DNA of 64,000 nucleotides, from NCBI GenBank assembly GCA_037783415.1, contig JAZGTN010000002.1, forward strand, positions 6,572,001 through 6,636,000, given 5' to 3'. This document shows, one piece after another, positions 33,901-48,871 of the stretch. A model generated the notes under the pieces. It searched no databases. It had not been told where the DNA came from and saw only the letters and a list, made by a program, of their open reading frames with translations. The first letter of the stretch is position 1, and each line of letters starts with the position of its first letter. This DNA comes from Leptasterias polaris (taxonomy: Eukaryota; Echinodermata; Asteroidea; Forcipulatida; Asteriidae). Position numbers and translations under genes: made by a program.

Positions 33901-35699
33901 CTATTCACTAATTGATTCGGAGAATTTCAAGAAGATTCATTCACTTTGAGATACTTTCAAGGATGTAATAGTGGGGGCCTGTTCTCGGAGGCAGCTTGCG
34001 TGGTGACTGTATAGGTAGTATTGTGTACAATGAGCCACAAACGTTTGAGACGACTTTGACTTTGAATAAATCGGTCATAAAATGGGGAACTCGTTTGAAA
34101 ATTATGTGTCATCAAGCTATACTATTCACTAATTGATTCTGAGAATTTCAAGAAGATTCATTCACTTTGAGATACTTTCAGGGATGTAATAGTGGGGGCC
34201 TGTTCTCGCAGGCAGCTTGCGTGGTGACTGTATAGGTAGTATTGTGTACAATGAGCCCCAAACGTTTGAGACGACTTTGACTTTGAATAAATCGGTCATA
34301 AAATAGGGAACTCGTTTGAAAATTATGTGTCATCAAGCTATACTATTCACTAATTGATTCGGAGAATTTCAAGAAGATTCATTCACTTTGAGATACTTTC
34401 AGGGATGTAATAGTGGGGGCCTGTTCTCGCAGGCAGCTTGAGTGGTGACTGTATAGGTAGTATTGTGTCTAATGAGCCACAAACGTTTGAGACGACTTTG
34501 ACTTTGAATAAATCGGTCATAAAATAGGGAACTCGTTTGAAAATTATGTGTCATCAAGCTATACTATTCACTAATTGATTCGGAGAATTTCAAGAAGATT
34601 CATTCACTTTGAGATACTTTCAGGGATGTAATAGTGGGGGCCTGTTCTCGCAGGCAGCTTGAGTGGTGACTGTATAGGTAGTATTGTGTCTAATGAGCCA
34701 CAAACGTTTGAGACGACTTTGACTTTGAATAAATCGGTCATAAAATAGGGAACTCGTTTGAAAATTATGTGTCATCAAGCTATACTATTCACTAACTGGT
34801 TCTGAGATTTTCAAGAAGATTCATTCACTTTGAGATACTTTCAGGGATGTAATAGTGGGGGCCTGTTCTCGCAGGCAGCTTGCGTGGTGACTGTATAGGT
34901 AGTATTGTGTACAATGAGGCCTAAACGTTTGAGACGACTTTGACTTTGAATAAATCGGTCATAAAATAGGGAACTCGTTTGAAAATTATGTGTCATCAAG
35001 CTATACTATTCACTAATTGATTCGGAGAATTTCAAGAAGATTCATTCACTCTGAGATACTTTCAGGGATGTAATAGTGGGGCATTTTCTCGCAGGCAGCC
35101 AGCGTGGTGACTGTATAGGTAGTATTGTGTACAATGAGCCCCAAACGTTTGAGACGACTTTGACTTTGAATAAATCGGTCATAAAATAGGGAACTCGTTT
35201 GAAAATTATGTGTCATCAAGCTATACTATTCACTAATTGATTCTGAGAATTTCAAGAAGATTCATTCACTTTGAGATACTTTCAGGGATGTAATAGTGGG
35301 GGCCTGTTCTCGCAGGCAGCTTGCGTGGTGACTGTATAGGTAGTATTGTGTACAATGAGCCCCAAACGTTTGAGACGACTTTGACTTTGAATAAATCGGT
35401 CATAAAATAGGGAACTCGTTTGAAAATTATGTGTCATCAAGCTATACTATTCACTAATTGATTCGGAGAATTTCAAGAAGATTCATTCACTTTGAGATAC
35501 TTTCAGGGATGTAATAGTGGGGGCCTGTTCTCGCAGGCAGCTTGAGTGGTGACTGTATAGGTAGTATTGTGTACAATGAGCCCCAAACGTTTGAGACGAC
35601 TTTGACTTTGAATAAATCGGTCATAAAATAGGGAACTCGTTTGAAAATTATGTGTCATCAAGCTATACTATTCACTAATTGATTCTGAGAATGTCAAGA

Positions 35700-38600
35700 A
35701 GATTCATTCACTTTGAGATACTTTCAAGGATGTAATAGTGGGGGCCTGTTCTCGCAGGCAGCTTGCGTGGTGACTGTATAGGTAGTATTGTGTCTAATGA
35801 GCCACAAACGTTTGAGACGACTTTGACTTTGAATAAATCGGTCATAAAATAGGGAACTCGTTTGAAAATTATGTGTCATCAAGCTATACTATTCACTAAC
35901 TGGTTCTGAGATTTTCAAGAAGATTCATTCACTTTGAGATACTTTCAGGGATGTAATAGTGGGGGCCTGTTCTCGCAGGCAGCTTGCATGGTGACTGTAT
36001 AGGTAGTATTGTGTACAATGAGCCCCAAACGTTTGAGACGACTTTGACTTTGAATAAATCGGTCATAAAATAGGGAACACGTTTGAAAATTATGTGTCAT
36101 CAAGCTATACTATTCACTAATTGATTCGGAGAATTTCAAGAAGATTCATTCACTCTGAGATACTTTCAGGGATGTAATAGTGGGGCATTTTCTCGCAGGC
36201 AGCCAGCGTGGTGACTGTATAGGTAGTATTGTGTACAATGAGCCCCAAACGTTTGAGACGACTTTGACTTTGAATAAATCGGTCATAAAATAGGGAACTC
36301 GTTTGAAAATTATGTGTCATCAAGCTATACTATTCACTAACTGATCCTGAGAATGTCAAGAAGATTCATTCACTTTGAGATACTTTCAAGGATGTAATAG
36401 TGGGGGCCTGTTCTCGGAGGCAGCTTGCGTGGTGACTGTATAGGTAGTATTGTGTACAATGAGCCACAAACGTTTGAGACGACTTTGACTTTGAATAAAT
36501 CGGTCATAAAATGGGGAACTCGTTTGAAAATTATGTGTCATCAAGCTATACTATTCACTAATTGATTCGGAGAATTTCAAGAAGATTCATTCACTTTGAG
36601 ATACTTTCAAGGATGTAATAGTGGGGGCCTGTTCTCGGAGGCAGCTTGCGTGGTGACTGTATAGGTAGTATTGTGTACAATGAGCCACAAACGTTTGAGA
36701 CGACTTTGACTTTGAATAAATCGGTCATAAAATGGGGAACTCGTTTGAAAATTATGTGTCATCAAGCTATACTATTCACTAATTGATTCGGAGAATTTCA
36801 AGAAGATTCATTCACTTTGAGATACTTTCAGGGATGTAATAGTGGGGCATTTTCTCGCAGGCAGCCAGCGTGGTGACTGTATAGGTAGTATTGTGTACAA
36901 TGAGCCCCAAACGTTTGAGACGACTTTGACTTTGAATAAATCGGTCATAAAATAGGGAACTCGTTTGAAAATTATGTGTCATCAAGCTATACTATTCACT
37001 AATTGATTCTGAGAATATCAAGAAGATTCATCACTTTGAGATACTTTCAGGGATGTAATAGTGGGGGCCTGTTCTCGCAGGCAGCTTGCGTGGTGACTGT
37101 ATAGGTAGTATTGTGTACAATGAGCCCCAAACGTTTGAGACGACTTTGACTTTGAATAAATCGGTCATAAAATAGGGAACTCGTTTGAAAATTATGTGTC
37201 ATCAAGCTATACTATTCACTAATTGATTCTGAGAATGTCAAGAAGATTCATTCACTTTGAGATACTTTCAAGGATGTAATAGTGGGGGCCTGTTCTCGCA
37301 GGCAGCTTGCGTGGTGACTGTATAGGTAGTATTGTGTCTAATGAGCCACAAACGTTTGAGACGACTTTGACTTTGAATAAATCGGTCATAAAATAGGGAA
37401 CTCGTTTGAAAATTATGTGTCATCAAGCTATACTATTCACTAACTGGTTCTGAGATTTTCAAGAAGATTCATTCACTTTGAGATACTTTCAGGGATGTAA
37501 TAGTGGGGGCCTGTTCTCGCAGGCAGCTTGCATGGTGACTGTATAGGTAGTATTGTGTACAATGAGCCCCAAACGTTTGAGACGACTTTGACTTTGAATA
37601 AATCGGTCATAAAATAGGGAACACGTTTGAAAATTATGTGTCATCAAGCTATACTATTCACTAATTGATTCGGAGAATTTCAAGAAGATTCATTCACTCT
37701 GAGATACTTTCAGGGATGTAATAGTGGGGCATTTTCTCGCAGGCAGCCAGCGTGGTGACTGTATAGGTAGTATTGTGTACAATGAGCCCCAAACGTTTGA
37801 GACGACTTTGACTTTGAATAAATCGGTCATAAAATAGGGAACTCGTTTGAAAATTATGTGTCATCAAGCTATACTATTCACTAACTGATCCTGAGAATGT
37901 CAAGAAGATTCATTCACTTTGAGATACTTTCAAGGATGTAATAGTGGGGGCCTGTTCTCGGAGGCAGCTTGCGTGGTGACTGTATAGGTAGTATTGTGTA
38001 CAATGAGCCACAAACGTTTGAGACGACTTTGACTTTGAATAAATCGGTCATAAAATGGGGAACTCGTTTGAAAATTATGTGTCATCAAGCTATACTATTC
38101 ACTAATTGATTCGGAGAATTTCAAGAAGATTCATTCACTTTGAGATACTTTCAAGGATGTAATAGTGGGGGCCTGTTCTCGGAGGCAGCTTGCGTGGTGA
38201 CTGTATAGGTAGTATTGTGTACAATGAGCCACAAACGTTTGAGACGACTTTGACTTTGAATAAATCGGTCATAAAATGGGGAACTCGTTTGAAAATTATG
38301 TGTCATCAAGCTATACTATTCACTAATTGATTCGGAGAATTTCAAGAAGATTCATTCACTTTGAGATACTTTCAGGGATGTAATAGTGGGGCATTTTCTC
38401 GCAGGCAGCCAGCGTGGTGACTGTATAGGTAGTATTGTGTACAATGAGCCCCAAACGTTTGAGACGACTTTGACTTTGAATAAATCGGTCATAAAATAGG
38501 GAACTCGTTTGAAAATTATGTGTCATCAAGCTATACTATTCACTAATTGATTCTGAGAATATCAAGAAGATTCATCACTTTGAGATACTTTCAGGGATGT

Positions 38601-38780
38601 AATAGTGGGGGCCTGTTCTCGCAGGCAGCTTGCGTGGTGACTGTATAGGTAGTATTGTGTACAATGAGCCCCAAACGTTTGAGACGACTTTGACTTTGAA
38701 TAAATCGGTCATAAAATAGGGAACTCGTTTGAAAATTATGTGTCATCAAGCTATACTATTCACTAATTGATTCGGAGAAT
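35700..38780 (+). repeat. Tandem duplication of about 1544 bp (seven monomers) in the satellite
   Basis: Rare markers recur at a fixed 1544-bp offset: AGCTTGCATG at 35981 and 37525, and a TT deletion (AGAAGATTCATCAC) at 37021 and 38565. The block is seven monomers long. The outer limits are approximate. Confidence 0.75.
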
Positions 38781-41700
38781 TTCAAGAAGATTCATTCACT
38801 TTGAGATACTTTCAGGGATGTAATAGTGGGGGCCTGTTCTCGCAGGCAGCTTGAGTGGTGACTGTATAGGTAGTATTGTGTACAATGAGCCCCAAACGTT
38901 TGAGACGACTTTGACTTTGAATAAATCGGTCATAAAATAGGGAACTCGTTTGAAAATTATGTGTCATCAAGCTATACTATTCACTAATTGATTCTGAGAA
39001 TGTCAAGAAGATTCATTCACTTTGAGATACTTTCAAGGATGTAATAGTGGGGGCCTGTTCTCGCAGGCAGCTTGCGTGGTGACTGTATAGGTAGTATTGT
39101 GTCTAATGAGCCACAAACGTTTGAGACGACTTTGACTTTGAATAAATCGGTCATAAAATAGGGAACTCGTTTGAAAATTATGTGTCATCAAGCTATACTA
39201 TTCACTAACTGGTTCTGAGATTTTCAAGAAGATTCATTCACTTTGAGATACTTTCAGGGATGTAATAGTGGGGGCCTGTTCTCGCAGGCAGCTTGCGTGG
39301 TGACTGTATAGGTAGTATTGTGTACAATGAGCCCCAAACGTTTGAGACGACTTTGACTTTGAATAAATCGGTCATAAAATAGGGAACACGTTTGAAAATT
39401 ATGTGTCATCAAGCTATACTATTCACTAATTGATTCGGAGAATTTCAAGAAGATTCATTCACTCTGAGATACTTTCAGGGATGTAATAGTGGGGCATTTT
39501 CTCGCAGGCAGCCAGCGTGGTGACTGTATAGGTAGTATTGTGTACAATGAGCCCCAAACGTTTGAGACGACTTTGACTTTGAATAAATCGGTCATAAAAT
39601 AGGGAACTCGTTTGAAAATTATGTGTCATCAAGCTATACTATTCACTAACTGATCCTGAGAATGTCAAGAAGATTCATTCACTTTGAGATACTTTCAAGG
39701 ATGTAATAGTGGGGGCCTGTTCTCGGAGGCAGCTTGCGTGGTGACTGTATAGGTAGTATTGTGTACAATGAGCCACAAACGTTTGAGACGACTTTGACTT
39801 TGAATAAATCGGTCATAAAATGGGGAACTCGTTTGAAAATTATGTGTCATCAAGCTATACTATTCACTAATTGATTCGGAGAATTTCAAGAAGATTCATT
39901 CACTTTGAGATACTTTCAAGGATGTAATAGTGGGGGCCTGTTCTCGGAGGCAGCTTGCGTGGTGACTGTATAGGTAGTATTGTGTACAATGAGCCACAAA
40001 CGTTTGAGACGACTTTGACTTTGAATAAATCGGTCATAAAATGGGGAACTCGTTTGAAAATTATGTGTCATCAAGCTATACTATTCACTAATTGATTCGG
40101 AGAATTTCAAGAAGATTCATTCACTTTGAGATACTTTCAGGGATGTAATAGTGGGGGCCTGTTCTCGCAGGCAGCTTGCGTGGTGACTGTATAGGTAGTA
40201 TTGTGTACAATGAGCCCAAACGTTTGAGACGATTTTGACTTTGAATAAATCGGTCATAAAATAGGGAACTCGTTTGAAAATTATGTGTCATCAAGCTATA
40301 CTATTCACTAATTGATTCTGAGAATTTCAAGAAGATTCATTCACTTTGAGATACTTTCAGGGATGTAATAGTGGGGGCCTGTTCTCGCAGGCAGCTTGCG
40401 TGGTGACTGTATAGGTAGTATTGTGTACAATGAGCCCCAAACGTTTGAGACGACTTTGACTTTGAATAAATCGGTCATAAAATAGGGAACTCGTTTGAAA
40501 ATTATGTGTCATCAAGCTATACTATTCACTAATTGATTCGGAGAATTTCAAGAAGATTCATTCACTTTGAGATACTTTCAGGGATGTAATAGTGGGGGCC
40601 TGTTCTCGCAGGCAGCTTGAGTGGTGACTGTATAGGTAGTATTGTGTCTAATGAGCCACAAACGTTTGAGACGACTTTGACTTTGAATAAATCGGTCATA
40701 AAATAGGGAACTCGTTTGAAAATTATGTGTCATCAAGCTATACTATTCACTAATTGATTCGGAGAATTTCAAGAAGATTCATTCACTTTGAGATACTTTC
40801 AGGGATGTAATAGTGGGGGCCTGTTCTCGCAGGCAGCTTGAGTGGTGACTGTATAGGTAGTATTGTGTCTAATGAGCCACAAACGTTTGAGACGACTTTG
40901 ACTTTGAATAAATCGGTCATAAAATAGGGAACTCGTTTGAAAATTATGTGTCATCAAGCTATACTATTCACTAATTGATTCTGAGAATGTCAAGAAGATT
41001 CATTCACTTTGAGATACTTTCAAGGATGTAATAGTGGGGGCCTGTTCTCGCAGGCAGCTTGCGTGGTGACTGTATAGGTAGTATTGTGTACAATGAGCCC
41101 CAAACGTTTGAGACGACTTTGACTTTGAATAAATCGGTCATAAAATAGGGAACTCGTTTGAAAATTATGTGTCATCAAGCTATACTATTCACTAATTGAT
41201 TCTGAGAATTTCAAGAAGATTCATTCACTTTGAGATACTTTCAGGGATGTAATAGTGGGGGCCTGTTCTCGCAGGCAGCTTGAGTGGTGACTGTATAGGT
41301 AGTATTGTGTACAATGAGCCCCAAACGTTTGAGACGACTTTGACTTTGAATAAATCGGTCATAAAATAGGGAACTCGTTTGAAAATTATGTGTCATCAAG
41401 CTATTCTATTCACTAACTGATTCTGAGAATGTCAAGAAGATTCATTCACTTTGAGATACTTTCAAGGATGTAATAGTGGGGGCCTGTTCTCGCAGGCAGC
41501 TTGCGTGGTGACTGTATAGGTAGTATTGTGTACAATGAGCCCCAAACGTTTGAGACGACTTTGACTTTGAATAAATCGGTCATAAAATAGGGAACACGTT
41601 TGGAAATTATGTGCCATCAAGCTATACTATTCACTAATTGATTCTGAGAATTTCAAGAAGATTCATTCACTTTGAGATACTTTCAGGGATGTAATAGTGG

Positions 41701-42249
41701 GGCATTTTCTCGCAGGCAGCCAGCGTGGTGACTGTATAGGTAGTATTGTGTACAATGAGCCCCAAACGTTAGAGACGACTTTGACTTTGAATAAATCGGT
41801 CATAAAATAGGGAACTCGTTTGGAAATTATGTGCCATCAAGCTATACTATTCACTAATTGATTCTGAGAATGTCAAGAAGATTCATTCACTTTGAGATAC
41901 TTTCAGGGATGTAATAGTGGGGGCCTGTTCTCGCAGGCAGCTTGCGTGGTGACTGTATAGGTAGTATTGTGTACAATGAGCCCCAAACGTTTGAGACGAC
42001 TTTGACTTTGAATAAATCGGTCATAAAATAGGGAACTCGTTTGAAAATTATGTGTCATCAAGCTATACTATTCACTAATTGATTCTGAGAATTTCAAGAA
42101 GATTCATTCACTTTGAGATACTTTCAGGGATGTAATAGTGGGGGCCTGTTCTCGCAGGCAGCTTGAGTGGTGACTGTATAGGTAGTATTGTGTACAATGA
42201 GCCCCAAACGTTTGAGACGACTTTGACTTTGAATAAATCGGTCATAAAA

Positions 42250-45200
42250 TAGGGAACTCGTTTGAAAATTATGTGTCATCAAGCTATACTATTCACTAAC
42301 TGATTCTGAGAATGTCAAGAAGATTCATTCACTTTGAGATACTTTCAAGGATGTAATAGTGGGGGCCTGTTCTCGCAGGCAGCTTGCGTGGTGACTGTAT
42401 AGGTAGTATTGTGTACAATGAGCCCCAAACGTTTGAGACGACTTTGACTTTGAATAAATCGGTCATAAAATAGGGAACACGTTTGGAAATTATGTGCCAT
42501 CAAGCTATACTATTCACTAATTGATTCTGAGAATTTCAAGAAGATTCATTCACTTTGAGATACTTTCAGGGATGTAATAGTGGGGGCCTGTTCTCGCAGG
42601 CAGCTTGAGTGGTGACTGTATAGGTAGTATTGTGTCTAATGAGCCACAAACGTTTGAGACGACTTTGACTTTGAATAAATCGGTCATAAAATAGGGAACT
42701 CGTTTGAAAATTATGTGTCATCAAGCTATACTATTCACTAACTGGTTCTGAGATTTTCAAGAAGATTCATTCACTTTGAGATACTTTCAGGGATGTAATA
42801 GTGGGGGCCTGTTCTCGCAGGCAGCTTGCGTGGTGACTGTATAGGTAGTATTGTGTACAATGAGCCCCAAACGTTTGAGACGACTTTGACTTTGAATAAA
42901 TCGGTCATAAAATAGGGAACACGTTTGAAAATTATGTGTCATCAAGCTATACTATTCACTAATTGATTCGGAGAATTTCCAGAAGATTCATTCACTCTGA
43001 GATACTTTCAGGGATGTAATAGTGGGGCATTTTCTCGCAGGCAGCCAGCGTGGTGACTGTATAGGTAGTATTGTGTACAATGAGCCCCAAACGTTTGAGA
43101 CGACTTTGACTTTGAATAAATCGGTCATAAAATAGGGAACTCGTTTGGAAATTATGTGCCATCAAGCTATACTATTCACTAATTGATTCTGAGAATTTCA
43201 AGAAGATTCATTCACTTTGAGATACTTTCAGGGATGTAATAGTGGGGGCCTGTTCTCGCAGGCAGCTTGCGTGGTGACTGTATAGGTAGTATTGTGTACA
43301 ATGAGCCACAAACGTTTGAGACGACTTTGACTTTGAATAAATCGGTCATAAAATAGGGAACTCGTTTGAAAATTATGTGTCATCAAGCTATACTATTAAC
43401 TAATTGATTCGGAGAATTTCAAGAAGATTCATTCACTTTGAGATACTTTCAAGGATGTAATAGTGGGGGCCTGTTCTCGCAGGCAGCTTGCGTGGTGACT
43501 GTATAGGTAGTATTGTGTACAATGAGCCCCAAACGTTTGAGACGACTTTGACTTTGAATAAATCGGTCATAAAATAGGGAACTCGTTTGAAAATTATGTG
43601 TCATCAAGCTATACTATTCACTAATTGATTCTGAGAATTTCAAGAAGATTCATTCACTTTGAGATACTTTCAGGGATGTAATAGTGGGGGCCTGTTCTCG
43701 CAGGCAGCTTGAGTGGTGACTGTATAGGTAGTATTGTGTACAATGAGCCCCAAACGTTTGAGACGACTTTGACTTTGAATAAATCGGTCATAAAATAGGG
43801 AACTCGTTTGAAAATTATGTGTCATCAAGCTATACTATTCACTAACTGATTCTGAGAATGTCAAGAAGATTCATTCACTTTGAGATACTTTCAAGGATGT
43901 AATAGTGGGGGCCTGTTCTCGCAGGCAGCTTGCGTGGTGACTGTATAGGTAGTATTGTGTACAATGAGCCCCAAACGTTTGAGACGACTTTGACTTTGAA
44001 TAAATCGGTCATAAAATAGGGAACACGTTTGGAAATTTTGTGCCATCAAGCTATACTATTCACTAATTGATTCTGAGAATTTCAAGAAGATTCATTCACT
44101 TTGAGATACTTTCAGGGATGTAATAGTGGGGGCCTGTTCTCGCAGGCAGCTTGCGTGGTGACTGTATAGGTAGTATTGTGTACAATGAGCCCCAAACGTT
44201 TGAGACGACTTTGACTTTGAATAAATCGGTCATAAAATAGGGAACACGTTTGAAAATTATGTGTCATCAAGCTATACTATTCACTAATTGATTCGGAGAA
44301 TTTCAAGAAGATTCATTCACTCTGAGATACTTTCAGGGATGTAATAGTGGGGCATTTTCTCGCAGGCAGCCAGCGTGGTGACTGTATAGGTAGTATTGTG
44401 TACAATGAGCCCCAAACGTTTGAGACGACTTTGACTTTGAATAAATCGGTCATAAAATAGGGAACTCGTTTGAAAATTATGTGTCATCAAGCTATACTAT
44501 TCACTAACTGATTCTGAGAATGTCAAGAAGATTCATTCACTTTGAGATACTTTCAAGGATGTAATAGTGGGGGCCTGTTCTCGGAGGCAGCTTGCGTGGT
44601 GACTGTATAGGTAGTATTGTGTACAATGAGCCACAAACGTTTGAGACGACTTTGACTTTGAATAAATCGGTCATAAAATGGGTAACTCGTTTGAAAATTA
44701 TGTGTCATCAAGCTATATTATTCACTAATTGATTCGGAGAATTTCAAGAAGATTCATTCACTTTGAGATACTTTCAGGGATGTAATAGTGGGGGCCTGTT
44801 CTCGCAGGCAGCTTGCGTGGTGACTGTATAGGTAGTATTGTGTACAATGAGCCCAAACGTTTGAGACGATTTTGACTTTGAATAAATCGGTCATAAAATA
44901 GGGAACTCGTTTGAAAATTATGTGTCATCAAGCTATACTATTCACTAATTGATTCTGAGAATTTCAAGAAGATTCATTCACTTTGAGATACTTTCAGGGA
45001 TGTAATAGTGGGGTCCTGTTCTCGCAGGCAGCTTGCGTGGTGACTGTATAGGTAGTATTGTGTCTAATGAGCCACAAACGTTTGAGACGACTTTGACTTT
45101 GAATAAATCGGTCATAAAATAGGGAACTCGTTTGAAAATTATGTGTCATCAAGCTATACTATTCACTAATTGATTCGGAGAATTTCAAGAAGATTCATTC

Positions 45201-48200
45201 ACTTTGAGATACTTTCAGGGATGTAATAGTGGGGGCCTGTTCTCGCAGGCAGCTTGAGTGGTGACTGTATAGGTAGTATTGTGTCTAATGAGCCACAAAC
45301 GTTTGAGACGACTTTGACTTTGAATAAATCGGTCATAAAATAGGGAACTCGTTTGAAAATTATGTGTCATCAAGCTATACTATTCACTAATTGATTCGGA
45401 GAATTTCAAGAAGATTCATTCACTCTGAGATACTTTCAGGGATGTAATAGTGGGGCATTTTCTCGCAGGCAGCCAGCGTGGTGACTGTATAGGTAGTATT
45501 GTGTACAATGAGCCCCAAACGTTTGAGACGACTTTGACTTTGAATAAATCGGTCATAAAAAAGGGAACTCGTTTGAAAATTATGTGTCATCAAGCTATAC
45601 TATTCACTAACTGATTCTGAGAATGTCAAGAAGATTCATTCACTTTGAGATACTTTCAAGGATGTAATAGTGGGGGCCTGTTCTCGCAGGCAGCTTGCGT
45701 GGTGACTGTATAGGTAGTATTGTGTACAATGAGCCCCAAACGTTTGAGACGACTTTGACTTTGAATAAATCGGTCATAAAATAGGGAACACGTTTGGAAA
45801 TTATGTGCCATCAAGCTATACTATTCACTAATTGATTCTGAGAATTTCAAGAAGATTCATTCACTTTGAGATACTTTCAGGGATGTAATAGTGGGGGCCT
45901 GTTCTCGCAGGCAGCTTGAGTGGTGACTGTATAGGTAGTATTGTGTCTAATGAGCCACAAACGTTTGAGACGACTTTGACTTTGAATAAATCGGTCATAA
46001 AATAGGGAACTCGTTTGAAAATTATGTGTCATCAAGCTATACTATTCACTAACTGGTTCTGAGATTTTCAAGAAGATTCATTCACTTTGAGATACTTTCA
46101 GGGATGTAATAGTGGGGGCCTGTTCTCGCAGGCAGCTTGCGTGGTGACTGTATAGGTAGTATTGTGTACAATGAGCCCCAAACGTTTGAGACGACTTTGA
46201 CTTTGAATAAATCGGTCATAAAATAGGGAACACGTTTGAAAATTATGTGTCATCAAGCTATACTATTCACTAATTGATTCGGAGAATTTCCAGAAGATTC
46301 ATTCACTCTGAGATACTTTCAGGGATGTAATAGTGGGGCATTTTCTCGCAGGCAGCCAGCGTGGTGACTGTATAGGTAGTATTGTGTACAATGAGCCCCA
46401 AACGTTTGAGACGACTTTGACTTTGAATAAATCGGTCATAAAATAGGGAACTCGTTTGGAAATTATGTGCCATCAAGCTATACTATTCACTAATTGATTC
46501 TGAGAATTTCAAGAAGATTCATTCACTTTGAGATACTTTCAGGGATGTAATAGTGGGGGCCTGTTCTCGCAGGCAGCTTGCGTGGTGACTGTATAGGTAG
46601 TATTGTGTACAATGAGCCACAAACGTTTGAGACGACTTTGACTTTGAATAAATCGGTCATAAAATAGGGAACTCGTTTGAAAATTATGTGTCATCAAGCT
46701 ATACTATTAACTAATTGATTCGGAGAATTTCAAGAAGATTCATTCACTTTGAGATACTTTCAAGGATGTAATAGTGGGGGCCTGTTCTCGCAGGCAGCTT
46801 GCGTGGTGACTGTATAGGTAGTATTGTGTACAATGAGCCCCAAACGTTTGAGACGACTTTGACTTTGAATAAATCGGTCATAAAATAGGGAACTCGTTTG
46901 AAAATTATGTGTCATCAAGCTATACTATTCACTAATTGATTCTGAGAATTTCAAGAAGATTCATTCACTTTGAGATACTTTCAGGGATGTAATAGTGGGG
47001 GCCTGTTCTCGCAGGCAGCTTGAGTGGTGACTGTATAGGTAGTATTGTGTACAATGAGCCCCAAACGTTTGAGACGACTTTGACTTTGAATAAATCGGTC
47101 ATAAAATAGGGAACTCGTTTGAAAATTATGTGTCATCAAGCTATACTATTCACTAACTGATTCTGAGAATGTCAAGAAGATTCATTCACTTTGAGATACT
47201 TTCAAGGATGTAATAGTGGGGGCCTGTTCTCGCAGGCAGCTTGCGTGGTGACTGTATAGGTAGTATTGTGTACAATGAGCCCCAAACGTTTGAGACGACT
47301 TTGACTTTGAATAAATCGGTCATAAAATAGGGAACACGTTTGGAAATTTTGTGCCATCAAGCTATACTATTCACTAATTGATTCTGAGAATTTCAAGAAG
47401 ATTCATTCACTTTGAGATACTTTCAGGGATGTAATAGTGGGGGCCTGTTCTCGCAGGCAGCTTGCGTGGTGACTGTATAGGTAGTATTGTGTACAATGAG
47501 CCCCAAACGTTTGAGACGACTTTGACTTTGAATAAATCGGTCATAAAATAGGGAACACGTTTGAAAATTATGTGTCATCAAGCTATACTATTCACTAATT
47601 GATTCGGAGAATTTCAAGAAGATTCATTCACTCTGAGATACTTTCAGGGATGTAATAGTGGGGCATTTTCTCGCAGGCAGCCAGCGTGGTGACTGTATAG
47701 GTAGTATTGTGTACAATGAGCCCCAAACGTTTGAGACGACTTTGACTTTGAATAAATCGGTCATAAAATAGGGAACTCGTTTGAAAATTATGTGTCATCA
47801 AGCTATACTATTCACTAACTGATTCTGAGAATGTCAAGAAGATTCATTCACTTTGAGATACTTTCAAGGATGTAATAGTGGGGGCCTGTTCTCGGAGGCA
47901 GCTTGCGTGGTGACTGTATAGGTAGTATTGTGTACAATGAGCCACAAACGTTTGAGACGACTTTGACTTTGAATAAATCGGTCATAAAATGGGTAACTCG
48001 TTTGAAAATTATGTGTCATCAAGCTATATTATTCACTAATTGATTCGGAGAATTTCAAGAAGATTCATTCACTTTGAGATACTTTCAGGGATGTAATAGT
48101 GGGGGCCTGTTCTCGCAGGCAGCTTGCGTGGTGACTGTATAGGTAGTATTGTGTACAATGAGCCCAAACGTTTGAGACGATTTTGACTTTGAATAAATCG

Positions 48201-48871
48201 GTCATAAAATAGGGAACTCGTTTGAAAATTATGTGTCATCAAGCTATACTATTCACTAATTGATTCTGAGAATTTCAAGAAGATTCATTCACTTTGAGAT
48301 ACTTTCAGGGATGTAATAGTGGGGTCCTGTTCTCGCAGGCAGCTTGCGTGGTGACTGTATAGGTAGTATTGTGTCTAATGAGCCACAAACGTTTGAGACG
48401 ACTTTGACTTTGAATAAATCGGTCATAAAATAGGGAACTCGTTTGAAAATTATGTGTCATCAAGCTATACTATTCACTAATTGATTCGGAGAATTTCAAG
48501 AAGATTCATTCACTTTGAGATACTTTCAGGGATGTAATAGTGGGGGCCTGTTCTCGCAGGCAGCTTGAGTGGTGACTGTATAGGTAGTATTGTGTCTAAT
48601 GAGCCACAAACGTTTGAGACGACTTTGACTTTGAATAAATCGGTCATAAAATAGGGAACTCGTTTGAAAATTATGTGTCATCAAGCTATACTATTCACTA
48701 ATTGATTCGGAGAATTTCAAGAAGATTCATTCACTCTGAGATACTTTCAGGGATGTAATAGTGGGGCATTTTCTCGCAGGCAGCCAGCGTGGTGACTGTA
48801 TAGGTAGTATTGTGTACAATGAGCCCCAAACGTTTGAGACGACTTTGACTTTGAATAAATCGGTCATAAAA
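42250..48871 (+). repeat. Tandem duplication of 3311 bp (15 monomers) in the satellite
   Basis: Copies at about 42250-45560 and 45561-48871. At least five rare markers keep an exact 3311-bp offset: GTTTGGAAAT (42481/45792), GAGAATTTCC (42971/46282), TACTATTAAC (43391/46702), GGTAACTCG (44681/47992) and GGGTCCTG (45011/48322). Both copies end at AAAAAAGGG. I saw essentially no differences between them. Confidence 0.88.
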
